From NCBI GenBank assembly GCA_002359185.1, contig DEML01000065.1, positions 64,086-105,175 on the forward strand: 41,090 bases of DNA, read 5' to 3'. Source of the stretch: Planctomycetaceae bacterium UBA2671 (GTDB taxonomy: Bacteria > Planctomycetota > Planctomycetia > Planctomycetales > Planctomycetaceae). Made by a program: the position numbers and the translations under genes. The notes beneath the pieces are model-generated. The model made no database searches. It was given only the letters and a program-made list of their open reading frames with translations, and had not been told where the DNA came from. Of this stretch, positions 8,096 through 16,014 are shown in pieces (position 1 is the first letter of the stretch; each line of letters starts with the position of its first letter).

Positions 8096-9346
8096 ATGGC
8101 CGATGGAAATTCATATACAGAGCGAATTGTCATTACGGGAGTCGGTTTAACCTCTCCGAATGGCAATTCACTCTCGGAATTTCGTCAGAATCTTCTGAGC
8201 GGAAAATCAGGCGTTGTTCCTTACCAGACTCGCTACATGGGAGATGTTCTGGCTGGTGTCTGCAATTTCGATACGCTCAAGTATCAAAAACGTAAAGACT
8301 TACGACGTGGGACACGAGTAGGGTCGGTTTCCGTTTATTGTGCAAATGAAGCAATTATCGATGCTGGTCTCGACTGGCCGAACGTCGAGAAGGACCGTGT
8401 CGGCGTTTATCTGGGAATTACCGAACACGGAAATGTCGAGACAGAAAACGAAGTCTACGAAATTTCTCAGTTCGATTACGATACCTCCGTCTGGACGCAT
8501 CATCATAATCCCCGCACTGTGGCCAACAATGCTGCAGGCGAAGTGACGATCAATCTCGGCATTACCGGTCCCCATTTGACGATTGGGGCGGCCTGTGCTG
8601 CAGGAAATGCCGGATTTATTCAAGCCGCTCAAATGCTCCGCTTACGCGAAGTCGATATCGCCATAGCAGGTGGCGTTTCCGAGAGTATTCATACCTTCGG
8701 GATTTTTGCCAGCTTTCAAAGTCAGGGAGCATTGGCCCGGCACGAGGATCCCACGAAAGCGAGTCGTCCTTTTGATAAAGATCGAAATGGCATTGTTGTG
8801 GCTGAAGGTGGCGGCATCTGCACAGTCGAGCGACTTGACGATGCTTTGGCTCGCGGGGCAAAAATTTATGGAGAAATCATTGGATACGCGATGAATTCCG
8901 ATGCCAAAGATTTCGTGCTGCCCGACTCAAACCGTCAGGAGCAGTGCATCAGGTTGGCACTGAAACGAGCCGGCGTAACGCCTGATGATATCGATATTGT
9001 GAGCAGTCATGCGACCGCGACAGAGCAGGGCGATATTGAAGAATCTCGCGCATTGAGAAATGTTTTTGGTGATTGTGAGAATGTTGCGATCAATAATACC
9101 AAGAGTTTTATAGGTCATGCGATGGGGGCAGCCGGAGCTTTGGAGCTTCTGGGAAACATCCCATCATTTGAAGACAATACCGTTCACGCTACAATCAACC
9201 TCGACAACATCGATCCGGAGTGTGCTCTGGATCAACTTGTCGTCAATCATCCTCTGAAAAAGCCGAATATTCAGTACATTCTCAACAATTCGTTTGGGAT
9301 GCTCGGTATCAATTCGGTGGTGATTGTCAAAAAGTACACCGAATAA
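8096..9346 (+). CDS. Beta-ketoacyl-ACP synthase, FabF-like with altered gate
   Basis: A 416-residue ketosynthase of the KAS-II (FabF) type, condensing an acyl chain with malonyl-ACP. The triad is intact: Cys167 in GAACAAGNAG, His305 in SSHATATEQGD, His341 in KSFIGHAMGAAG. FabF normally ends with SFGFGGTN; here this reads SFGMLGIN, so the gating Phe (about residue 402) is Met and the next Gly is Leu, which suggests a different chain or partner. The ATG at 8096 matches family N-termini, but no clear ribosome binding site precedes it; an in-frame GTG lies at 8078. An acyl carrier protein and a FAD oxidoreductase follow, so it is probably a dedicated lipid pathway rather than the housekeeping fabF. 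Confidence 0.88.
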   Translation: MADGNSYTERIVITGVGLTSPNGNSLSEFRQNLLSGKSGVVPYQTRYMGDVLAGVCNFDTLKYQKRKDLRRGTRVGSVSVYCANEAIIDAGLDWPNVEKDRVGVYLGITEHGNVETENEVYEISQFDYDTSVWTHHHNPRTVANNAAGEVTINLGITGPHLTIGAACAAGNAGFIQAAQMLRLREVDIAIAGGVSESIHTFGIFASFQSQGALARHEDPTKASRPFDKDRNGIVVAEGGGICTVERLDDALARGAKIYGEIIGYAMNSDAKDFVLPDSNRQEQCIRLALKRAGVTPDDIDIVSSHATATEQGDIEESRALRNVFGDCENVAINNTKSFIGHAMGAAGALELLGNIPSFEDNTVHATINLDNIDPECALDQLVVNHPLKKPNIQYILNNSFGMLGINSVVIVKKYTE

Positions 9347-9443
9347 GGTGTGACTTCAATTCAGAGGTCGTCCTCACCTGAGATCGAACGATTTCGGCTA
9401 CCAATCAGGTGAATAATTACACAACTTAATGGAGAGTTCCCGC

Positions 9444-9695
9444 ATGTCACCGGCAGAAATCCGGCAGGTTATTATTGATATTCTCGCCAAAATCGCACCC
9501 GATGAAGACCTGTCCAACCTGGATGATGAAAAGCCGTTCCGTGAGCAAATGGAACTCGATTCGATGGACTTTCTCGATATCGTGATGGAGTTGCGAAAAC
9601 TCTACCGCATTCAGATTCCGGAAGAGGATTATCACAATCTTGTGACGATGGACAGCACCGTCACCTACTTGACGCCACGGCTCAAGGACGCGTGA
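9444..9695 (+). CDS. Acyl carrier protein
   Basis: An 83-residue acyl carrier protein. The phosphopantetheine attachment site is Ser40 in MELDSMDFLDIV (family motif DSL or DSM). Its helices and acidic charge are typical, and it would carry the growing chain for the ketosynthase encoded 97 bp upstream. The start is decided by the ribosome binding site: GGAG at 9432-9435 is 8 nt from the ATG at 9444, whereas the in-frame ATG at 9429 overlaps that site and has none of its own. It differs from a housekeeping AcpP in the segment after the Ser (FLDIVMELRKLYRIQIPEED). Confidence 0.9.
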   Translation: MSPAEIRQVIIDILAKIAPDEDLSNLDDEKPFREQMELDSMDFLDIVMELRKLYRIQIPEEDYHNLVTMDSTVTYLTPRLKDA

Positions 9696-9709
9696 GTTGA
9701 ATCCACTCT

Positions 9710-9735
9710 GTAGGACAGGCTTCCAGCCTGTCTGA
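9710..9735. repeat. Short hairpin repeat
   Basis: The stem GACAGGC / GCCTGTC with a TTCCA loop lies at 9714-9732, just after the acyl carrier protein gene. The core TAGGACAGGCTTCCAGCCTG looks like a dispersed repeat. There is no T-tract, so it is not a classical terminator. Confidence 0.6.
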
Positions 9736-9752
9736 ACGATTTAATGTTATGG

Positions 9753-9836
9753 GGGTGGCGGGGGCGCTCTCGAAGAGAAGCCCCCGAGCTCAAAACATAC
9801 GGGGGCTTCCGCTAACGCGGAGCGCCCCCGCCACCC
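9753..9836. repeat. GC-rich nested inverted repeat
   Basis: An 84-bp element in an otherwise moderate-GC region. The outer arms GGGTGGCGGGGGCGCTC pair with the inverse at the right end, and inner arms AAGCCCCCG and CGGGGGCTT form a second stem. It can fold as a cruciform or long hairpin. It lies between the acyl carrier protein and the oxidoreductase genes and may lower expression of the latter or simply be a dispersed repeat. Confidence 0.8.
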
Positions 9837-9894
9837 AGAAGATTAACTTGTAGCTGGCTATTCATTCTACCGGAAACTGTCGGAGTTGTGATTC

Positions 9895-11280
9895 TTGCAT
9901 TATGAAACGATTATCATCGGAGCCGGGTTGTCTGGCCTGGCAGCCGGGATTCGTTTGGCGTATTTCGATCAGAGCGTCTGCATATTAGAGCGTCACACGA
10001 CCATCGGCGGCCTGAATTCGTTTTATCGTCTGCGTGGCCGCAATCACGATGTCGGCCTGCATGCCGTCACCAATTTTGCAAAGCCGGGAACCAAATCAGG
10101 CCCCTTGAGTAAATTGCTCCGCCAGTTACGCCTGTCCTGGGATGACTTTTCTCTGTGCGAACAGAATGGCTCTTCAGTCGTCTTTCCGGGGGCTTCGCTC
10201 AAATTCAATAACGATTTCTCGCTGCTGGAATCGGAAGTTGCTGAAAGTTTTCCTCAGCAAGTCGACAATTTCAGACGCCTTCATCAATTCCTGCTCGAAT
10301 TCAACGAACTCGATCTGGCTCAGGAAGCGGTCTCTGCCCGGAAAGCGGTTGCCGAGTTTATTACGGATCCCTTGCTGCTCGACATGTTGTTCTGTCCGCT
10401 CATGTTCTATGGCAGTGCCCGGGCAGACGATATGGACCTGAATCAGTTCGTCGTCATGTACAAGAGCATCTTCATGGAGGGCTTCGGACGTCCTTTCAAA
10501 GGCGTGCGGCCGATTATGAAGGCTCTCGTTCGTAAATACAAAGAATCGGGCGGTATCCTCAAACTGAGAGCCGGTGTGCAGGAGATATTGCTCGAGGGTA
10601 ATCGAGCAGTCGGGGTTCGTCTTGATGATGGAACCGAACTCACTGCTGATCGTGTGCTTTCTTCTGCTGGACTTGCCGAGACTTCGAACCTGTGCAAAGA
10701 CCAGCTTCCGATCGAACCTTCAGAGCGTCAGCCCGGAGTAGTGACGTTTAATGAAATGATCGATGTGATTGATGCCGAGCCGGCGGATCTGGGGCACGAT
10801 CAAACAATTATTTTCTTCAGTGAAACTGAAGAATTTCATTACCAGAAGCCTGAAGAACCCTGTGATTTGCGGAGCGGGATTATCTGCTCTCCGAATAACT
10901 TTCAGTATGGTGAACCACTCGAAGAGGGAATCATTCGCATCACCGCACTGGCCAATCACGATTACTGGCTTGGTCTGGAGGAAGATGAGTATCGGTCCGC
11001 CAAACAGGTTTGGGCCGAAAAAATTCGGGAAACATCGTTGAAGTATCTGCCCGATTATCGCTCGCACATTCTCGATACCGATTCCTTCACGCCTCGAACG
11101 ATCAAACGCTTCACCTGGCACGAAAACGGCTGCGTTTACGGCGCCCCGGTAAAACGACTCGATGGCACAACGGGGGTTGAACAGCTGTACCTGTGCGGCA
11201 CCGATCAGGGGTTTCTGGGGATCATTGGCTCAATGCTTTCTGGAATTACTATGGCCAATAACCATTGTTTGATGGGGTAA
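9895..11280 (+). CDS. FAD-dependent oxidoreductase, phytoene-desaturase (CrtI)-like
   Basis: A 461-residue flavoprotein. The dinucleotide-binding motif is IIIGAGLSGLAAG at residues 6-18, followed by the adenosine-ribose Glu (CILERHTTIGGLNSF). A second family motif occurs at the C-terminus (LYLCGTDQGFLGIIGSMLSG), where CrtI and CrtISO-type carotenoid desaturases and isomerases close the FAD site. It probably desaturates, isomerises or saturates a long hydrophobic chain. The start is TTG at 9895, with GGAG about 9 nt upstream. The gene follows a ketosynthase and an acyl carrier protein, so its substrate may be ACP-bound or derived from that pathway rather than a carotenoid. Confidence 0.83.
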   Translation: MHYETIIIGAGLSGLAAGIRLAYFDQSVCILERHTTIGGLNSFYRLRGRNHDVGLHAVTNFAKPGTKSGPLSKLLRQLRLSWDDFSLCEQNGSSVVFPGASLKFNNDFSLLESEVAESFPQQVDNFRRLHQFLLEFNELDLAQEAVSARKAVAEFITDPLLLDMLFCPLMFYGSARADDMDLNQFVVMYKSIFMEGFGRPFKGVRPIMKALVRKYKESGGILKLRAGVQEILLEGNRAVGVRLDDGTELTADRVLSSAGLAETSNLCKDQLPIEPSERQPGVVTFNEMIDVIDAEPADLGHDQTIIFFSETEEFHYQKPEEPCDLRSGIICSPNNFQYGEPLEEGIIRITALANHDYWLGLEEDEYRSAKQVWAEKIRETSLKYLPDYRSHILDTDSFTPRTIKRFTWHENGCVYGAPVKRLDGTTGVEQLYLCGTDQGFLGIIGSMLSGITMANNHCLMG

Positions 11281-11406
11281 TTCCAGTTCGCCTGGGACAG
11301 ATTTCTCTTCAAGTTTCCCTGCTGCAATGGACGATGAACAGGAATACTGATAATGGTTTCATGAGGAAACCATCCATTTCGATTACGGCTCCAGGGAAGG
11401 TTGTCG

Positions 11407-11625
11407 ATGCGAACACGACTTAAACTCTATACGGGCGAAGAAGATACCGGCTACGCCGAAGCACCTCAGGTTAAGGTTCGCCTGGACGAAGTGTGCGATA
11501 TCCTCATCGAAGCTTCCCGATTCCGTCGAACCTGGCTTTCTGACTTCGAAGGCGAAGAAATTCAGGTTTCAGAAGACCTGTACGAAGTGATTTCGGCTTA
11601 CCGTCAACTCCGTCCAGGTGCCTGA
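11407..11625 (+). CDS. Small conserved-looking protein of unknown function
   Basis: A 72-residue acidic, soluble protein (KLYTGEEDTGYAEAPQVKVR, then LDEVCDILIEASRFRRTWLSDFEGEEIQVSEDLYEVISAYRQ). I do not recognise a domain. It has no signal peptide or transmembrane helix. GGGAAGG about 7 nt upstream supports the ATG at 11407, rather than the TTG at 11401. It lies 126 bp after the oxidoreductase in the same direction, so co-transcription is possible but not shown. Confidence 0.7.
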   Translation: MRTRLKLYTGEEDTGYAEAPQVKVRLDEVCDILIEASRFRRTWLSDFEGEEIQVSEDLYEVISAYRQLRPGA

Positions 11626-11651
11626 TATCGCTTAAAATAAGTATCAATAAA

Positions 11652-11717
11652 ACAAGCACGAAGCGCAAACGAGTGAGTCCTGTGAATTCAACACACTCGC
11701 TTGCGCTTCGTGCTTGT
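11652..11717. repeat. Inverted repeat (ACAAGCACGAAGCGCAA arms)
   Basis: A 66-bp inverted repeat: left arm ACAAGCACGAAGCGCAAACG, right arm its inverse with one mismatch, and a loop around GAATTC. It can form a hairpin with about 24-bp arms. It resembles dispersed palindromic repeats and has no T-tract. Confidence 0.8.
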
Positions 11718-11747
11718 AGCGTTTAAGCTTCAATATAAGAACTTCAC

Positions 11748-12212
11748 ATGATCATCAGCCGACCGTTTTTGCGACGTTTGCTGGCTTCCAGTCTGATCTC
11801 GGCTGGAATCATGATGATTTTGCTGCTGATCATCATCGGCTATCAAAGAAGTCAGATTTCTGTCCGCTCGCAGGCTTATTTGCGGAAAATCATTCAGCGG
11901 GATTTCCCTGAAGAATTCCAGAATTCGCAGGGTTTGAGGCTCATCACTGAGAAAATCACCGTTGAGGATGGCCACGCTGTCGCCATTGTGAAAGTTTCTC
12001 AACTTCAATCCTGGGTGAAAACCACGCTTCAGCTCAGTAGGAATGCAACCAGTGGTTGGCAAGTTCAGGGGATTGTCGAAACAAGCTCAGCAGGCAGTGT
12101 TAAGAAGACGCAGGATTCAATTCAACAGGCTAAAAAGCAGGATCATTCATTGAATGAGGAATTGAAAACAGCGTTCGGTGGTGCAGAGGATGTCATCATT
12201 GAGCGTTATTGA
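11748..12212 (+). CDS. Membrane-anchored hypothetical protein
   Basis: A 154-residue protein with one N-terminal transmembrane helix (about residues 10-30, LLASSLISAGIMMILLLIII) and a soluble remainder, probably facing the periplasm. A middle segment (AVAIVKVSQLQSWVKTTLQL then GWQVQGIVE) alternates like beta-strands; the end is Lys/Gln-rich. No family recognised. It converges with the FHA gene. No clear ribosome binding site is visible. Confidence 0.65.
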   Translation: MIISRPFLRRLLASSLISAGIMMILLLIIIGYQRSQISVRSQAYLRKIIQRDFPEEFQNSQGLRLITEKITVEDGHAVAIVKVSQLQSWVKTTLQLSRNATSGWQVQGIVETSSAGSVKKTQDSIQQAKKQDHSLNEELKTAFGGAEDVIIERY

Positions 12213-12251
12213 GGGGAGAACAACCCTGATAACGCATCAAGCTCAAACAGC

Positions 12252-12857
12252 TTACAGGTCACTCAGGAAGCGATCATAAGCATCGTCATCATCAGAGACG
12301 GCTTTCATATCGGAGTCGGAAGAAACTCCTGCCAGAAATGAATCGTCTTCCTCGGCTTCTTCATCAATCAGGTCATCAAGTTCGTCTTCGGTGAACTGAA
12401 CTGGAGAATCGCCCTCGGCAGAAGATTCGAGGTCATCGACGGAAATGGTTTCTTCATCCTGCGAAATAGGAGGAACGTTGGAAGTTAATTCCACTTCCCC
12501 GTTGATGGTCTCTTCAGAGACTGAAGAGAGCGTTTCGTCCAGAGCAGCCGATTCATTCATATCGTGAATTCGAATCGAAAACGCAGCTGGTCCCAGGCGA
12601 ATAATATCTCCCTCACTCAACTGGTAGGGTTGATGCGGTTCCAGTTTATTCTGGTTCAGATAGGTGCCGTTGGTGCTGCCGAGGTCGATCAGATGGGCTT
12701 CATCGTGATCGACTTCGATACGACAATGCTCCCGGCTCAATTCATTGGAAACCACGCGGATATCGCAATGATTTTGACGACCGATAATGGCTCGTTCTCG
12801 AATTAACAATCGTTTAACATTCGATCGCTTGTTGCTGACTTCGAGTTCGATGTACAT
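12252..12857 (-). CDS. FHA domain protein with acidic tail
   Basis: A 201-residue protein with an N-terminal forkhead-associated domain (about residues 20-95). The phosphothreonine-binding residues are present: IIGRQNHCDI, then SREHCRIEV, then DLGSTNGTYLNQNKL. FHA domains bind phosphothreonine peptides and often work with Ser/Thr kinases, which are abundant in planctomycetes; none is encoded here. The C-terminal half (about 105-201) is strongly acidic and low in complexity (DDLIDEEAEEDDSF), so probably disordered. No signal peptide, hence cytoplasmic. It lies downstream of the large SurA/PpiD-like gene with a gap of 185 bp. Confidence 0.85.
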   Translation of the reverse strand: MYIELEVSNKRSNVKRLLIRERAIIGRQNHCDIRVVSNELSREHCRIEVDHDEAHLIDLGSTNGTYLNQNKLEPHQPYQLSEGDIIRLGPAAFSIRIHDMNESAALDETLSSVSEETINGEVELTSNVPPISQDEETISVDDLESSAEGDSPVQFTEDELDDLIDEEAEEDDSFLAGVSSDSDMKAVSDDDDAYDRFLSDL

Positions 12858-13042
12858 ATGAGTATTCCGGCAGGGAGTTTCTGATGGGATGATATTCTGA
12901 GGAGTGCTCTCAAAAGCCTATCAATAAATAGACATGCTTTCAATACCAATTTTGGAAAGACTATCGAACTCCTATTTTTCAAGTTCCTACTGGAATTTCA
13001 AGTCAGAGATCAAATCAAGATTCTGTGATCAATCTAGCAGGT

Positions 13043-15643
13043 CTATTCTTCCTCCTGATTGACCCATTTTACCTCATACTGCTTATAAATTTCTGAATTC
13101 CAGCGAATCAGCAGATTTCTACCTTCTTCGTAATTCATCATCATATAAGGAGCCAGTGGGGAGAACAGACTTCCCTGAGAGGCCAGGAATTGCTGGCGAA
13201 TCATGTTTGTGTCACTGCGGTTATCGACTCGCACCACGTTAATGTATCTGCGATCACCGCCCCAGACAGTACCAATGTCTCCTGCCTCCAGGTCGCGGAA
13301 AACAGTTTCCATGAAATCGTTTGTGACTCCACCGAAAATGATCGGGATCTCTGATAACTCCAGAGCAGGGGGCATGAATGGGTTCGGATTCGGAGCTGAA
13401 GAACGTGTCAACCAGGTAAATGGTCCTGTGTAACTGACAACCAGAGATTGTGCCCCTTCTTTGCCGGATTCCGTTTCCGCTTCCAGAGTTTCACCCCAGG
13501 TTTTGTCGCTTTTGCGTAACATCTCGGCGACTTCCGTGGCTCGTTTTTCAGCCAGTTTTTGAGCCTGAATGCTGATCCAGGCTTCTTTGACCGCTTCCTG
13601 AACGCCTTCTTCTTCCCACGTTGGTTCGTGAGTCGGTTTGAAATCGATCTGCCAGTGCAGGAAGCGATTCAGTGTGCGTGGATCTTCTGCATCGAAGACC
13701 AGAAAACGTTGCCGTTCGAGGGATTGCAGGTCGGCAACATCGAAATGTTGTTCGACGACAGTTCGAGCCTCTGTTCGCTGGAATCGATTTGCTGACGGTT
13801 CTGTTGAACTTCCGATCGGGTGATCTTCAGATTCCCCGAGTTCATCAGCCGAGTAGTATGGGGTTTCGACATAACGGAATTTATGTTTTTTCGCGTACTC
13901 TTCAGTCGCTTTGCGGATTTCCAAGACGACTTCTGCCCGCTTGGATTCCTCAGCTCCTGCATATTTCGAGTTGATGACGAACAACTCTCCACGAGCCTCG
14001 GCTGCGAGGGATTCCATCTTTGAAAGAACTCGTTCCGTTTTGAGTTGAGTGCGGATCTGCTCTTTTAGATTCTCATCGAGCGGTTTGAACTCTGGCAAAG
14101 GTTCTGCAGGAGCTTCTGGAGTCATTTCCTCTTTATCTGGTTCGGCTGGTGTCTCGGAAGTTCCAGCAGGTGCAGGTGTTTCCGATGTGGATGTTCCAAC
14201 AGGAGGTAGTGGTTCTGCAGGTTTTGCGGGTTCAGGTGTGGAGGTTGTTGCCTCCGCCGGTGGTGTAGTTTCACTCGGTTGAGGAGTTTCAGCTGGCTGA
14301 GCAGATTCGGTTGCTTCATCTTGAATATTGGCGAACGAATCCCCAAAAGGTTTGCTCAGCATGGAGGATTGTGGACTGCTTGTTCCTTCTGCCGCTGGAG
14401 TTGATGTTCCTGCTTCGGGCGCAGGAGTTTCGGCTGGAGGTGCTGGCGTTGTTGACATTTCTGGCTTAGGAGGGACAGCTTCCGGTGGTTTGGGAGTCTC
14501 GGTACTGGTCGTTTCTGGAGCCGGAGTAGATTCGCTGGTCGATTCTGGTGCGGTCATTCCAGGTCCCAGCAGAGGGCCGTCAGCAGGTGCTTCGAACGGA
14601 TTTTCGCCAGTCGGATTCATATCCTCAGACTGATTCGGAAAAGCGTCTGGAATGTTATTGCGATAGAAGTCTTTATTCTCTTCGTAGTAAGCCGTGATCT
14701 CTTTGTCGGTAACTTCAGGAACCGTTTTGGCAACTGTATCGTAATCAATTTCGAGATACCCGAGCTTCAGACGCCCCGGTTGACGGAATCCCGGTTCCGG
14801 TCCGCCGGGGAACTGGTCTTTGTATTTGTCGAAAAGTTCCTTGAGTTCTCCCACTTTTGGAGAACCGACCTGATCTTTAAACGCCTCGACTGCAATCGGC
14901 ACGACTGCCAGTTCCTGACGGACGTTAATTTTCTGGTAGGCATCCCAATAGTTTTGCGGAGCAGCGACATACTGGGGCATCAACTGTCGGCGAATTGATT
15001 GAGTGGTGATTTGTTCGCGGAACAGATCGTACAATTCCGCATTGCTCAGATTCATCTCTCGCAGAGTTCGACTGTAATCGGCGACAGAAAATTTATTATT
15101 CGTTGCCTGATCAATGTATGTGGAAATTTCTTCATCAGAGACAGCAAAATCGATTTTGTCAGCTTCTTTGAGCATCAGAATATGCATCAAAGCTTCCTGC
15201 CGGGGATCTCCATTGCCGCCGAATTGAAAGCTTCGCAGCATCTGATAATTCGGTTGTTCTTCACCGGCATGAGCCGCCTGAAACGCACGGGCCAGGAATT
15301 CATTGACAGCTTGCCGACGTTGAATGGTGCTGCTGAGTTCTGTTTCTGAGATTTCACCGAAAGACGTTTTCACGGCTGCATTTGCAGTGTAATTGACCTG
15401 GAATTGAGATCCCAGAATCCATCCAGCCACTCCGCCAACCAGTAAAAAGACCCAGGCATGTTTTGCTTTTCCGGAAAGCCACCAGGCCAGTCCGAGGCCA
15501 ACCATGCATCCAAATAATGGCGGGAAAGCTTCCATGTTTTGTGTCAGCGAGTCGAGTACGACGAACGCAAACATCGCCAGGCCAGTTAAAACGACCATCA
15601 AAACTTTTTGGTGCTTACGAAATACCGCGAACGGAGATTTCAT
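13043..15643 (-). CDS. SurA/PpiD-like membrane-anchored folding factor
   Basis: An 866-residue protein. The N-terminus has three hydrophobic helices (VLMVVLTGLAMFAFVVLDSL, FGCMVGLGLAWWL and VFLLVGGVAGWILG), then a SurA_N/PpiD-like helical domain (about residues 90-240; for example SFGEISETELSSTIQRRQAV and FSVADYSRTLREMNLSNAEL). This class chaperones exported proteins. A Pro/Glu/Thr/Ser-rich low-complexity stretch runs from about residue 334 to 514 and is probably disordered. I could not recognise a parvulin isomerase domain, so chaperone activity without isomerisation is possible. AAGGA 6 nt before the ATG supports the start. Confidence 0.7.
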   Translation of the reverse strand: MKSPFAVFRKHQKVLMVVLTGLAMFAFVVLDSLTQNMEAFPPLFGCMVGLGLAWWLSGKAKHAWVFLLVGGVAGWILGSQFQVNYTANAAVKTSFGEISETELSSTIQRRQAVNEFLARAFQAAHAGEEQPNYQMLRSFQFGGNGDPRQEALMHILMLKEADKIDFAVSDEEISTYIDQATNNKFSVADYSRTLREMNLSNAELYDLFREQITTQSIRRQLMPQYVAAPQNYWDAYQKINVRQELAVVPIAVEAFKDQVGSPKVGELKELFDKYKDQFPGGPEPGFRQPGRLKLGYLEIDYDTVAKTVPEVTDKEITAYYEENKDFYRNNIPDAFPNQSEDMNPTGENPFEAPADGPLLGPGMTAPESTSESTPAPETTSTETPKPPEAVPPKPEMSTTPAPPAETPAPEAGTSTPAAEGTSSPQSSMLSKPFGDSFANIQDEATESAQPAETPQPSETTPPAEATTSTPEPAKPAEPLPPVGTSTSETPAPAGTSETPAEPDKEEMTPEAPAEPLPEFKPLDENLKEQIRTQLKTERVLSKMESLAAEARGELFVINSKYAGAEESKRAEVVLEIRKATEEYAKKHKFRYVETPYYSADELGESEDHPIGSSTEPSANRFQRTEARTVVEQHFDVADLQSLERQRFLVFDAEDPRTLNRFLHWQIDFKPTHEPTWEEEGVQEAVKEAWISIQAQKLAEKRATEVAEMLRKSDKTWGETLEAETESGKEGAQSLVVSYTGPFTWLTRSSAPNPNPFMPPALELSEIPIIFGGVTNDFMETVFRDLEAGDIGTVWGGDRRYINVVRVDNRSDTNMIRQQFLASQGSLFSPLAPYMMMNYEEGRNLLIRWNSEIYKQYEVKWVNQEEE

Positions 15644-16014
15644 CGTGTGTCCTTACAAACTGCTTCTAAGAGTTCCAAAGTTCAATCGTGTGCCGTCATT
15701 GAGCAAGCACGAAAGCTTTGTTTATTGTGTTTGAAATCAACCCGAGAAACGGAATGATTCTATGGTTTCATACAACTGAACGGGGACTGTAATTCATTTT
15801 CACTCTCCCCGACAAGCGACATTGCCAGAAGTTGTTCTGGTTCTCCTCTCTTGACAGTATACCCTGCAATCATTTAACCCTTTGTCGGAACTAAAACAAT
15901 TCGCTGGTTATCGTTTAAGCGATTTCGAGCCGGAATCAGCGAATGTCTCTCGGGTGTTGATTGGATATTCTTTCTGATGGAAAGATACCGGTCCACAAGG
16001 ATAATTATTCATCT
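15644..16014. promoter_or_regulatory. Divergent intergenic region, ppiD-like / topA
   Basis: About 370 bp between two divergent genes, expected to hold both promoters. A loose GGGGA...TCCCC inverted pair lies near 15780-15812. No other clear element was seen. Confidence 0.4.

Noticed and set aside
14122..14633. Long frames on both strands opposite the Pro/Glu/Thr-rich stretch of the SurA/PpiD-like gene
   Set aside because: They are low-complexity shadows of the minus-strand coding sequence.
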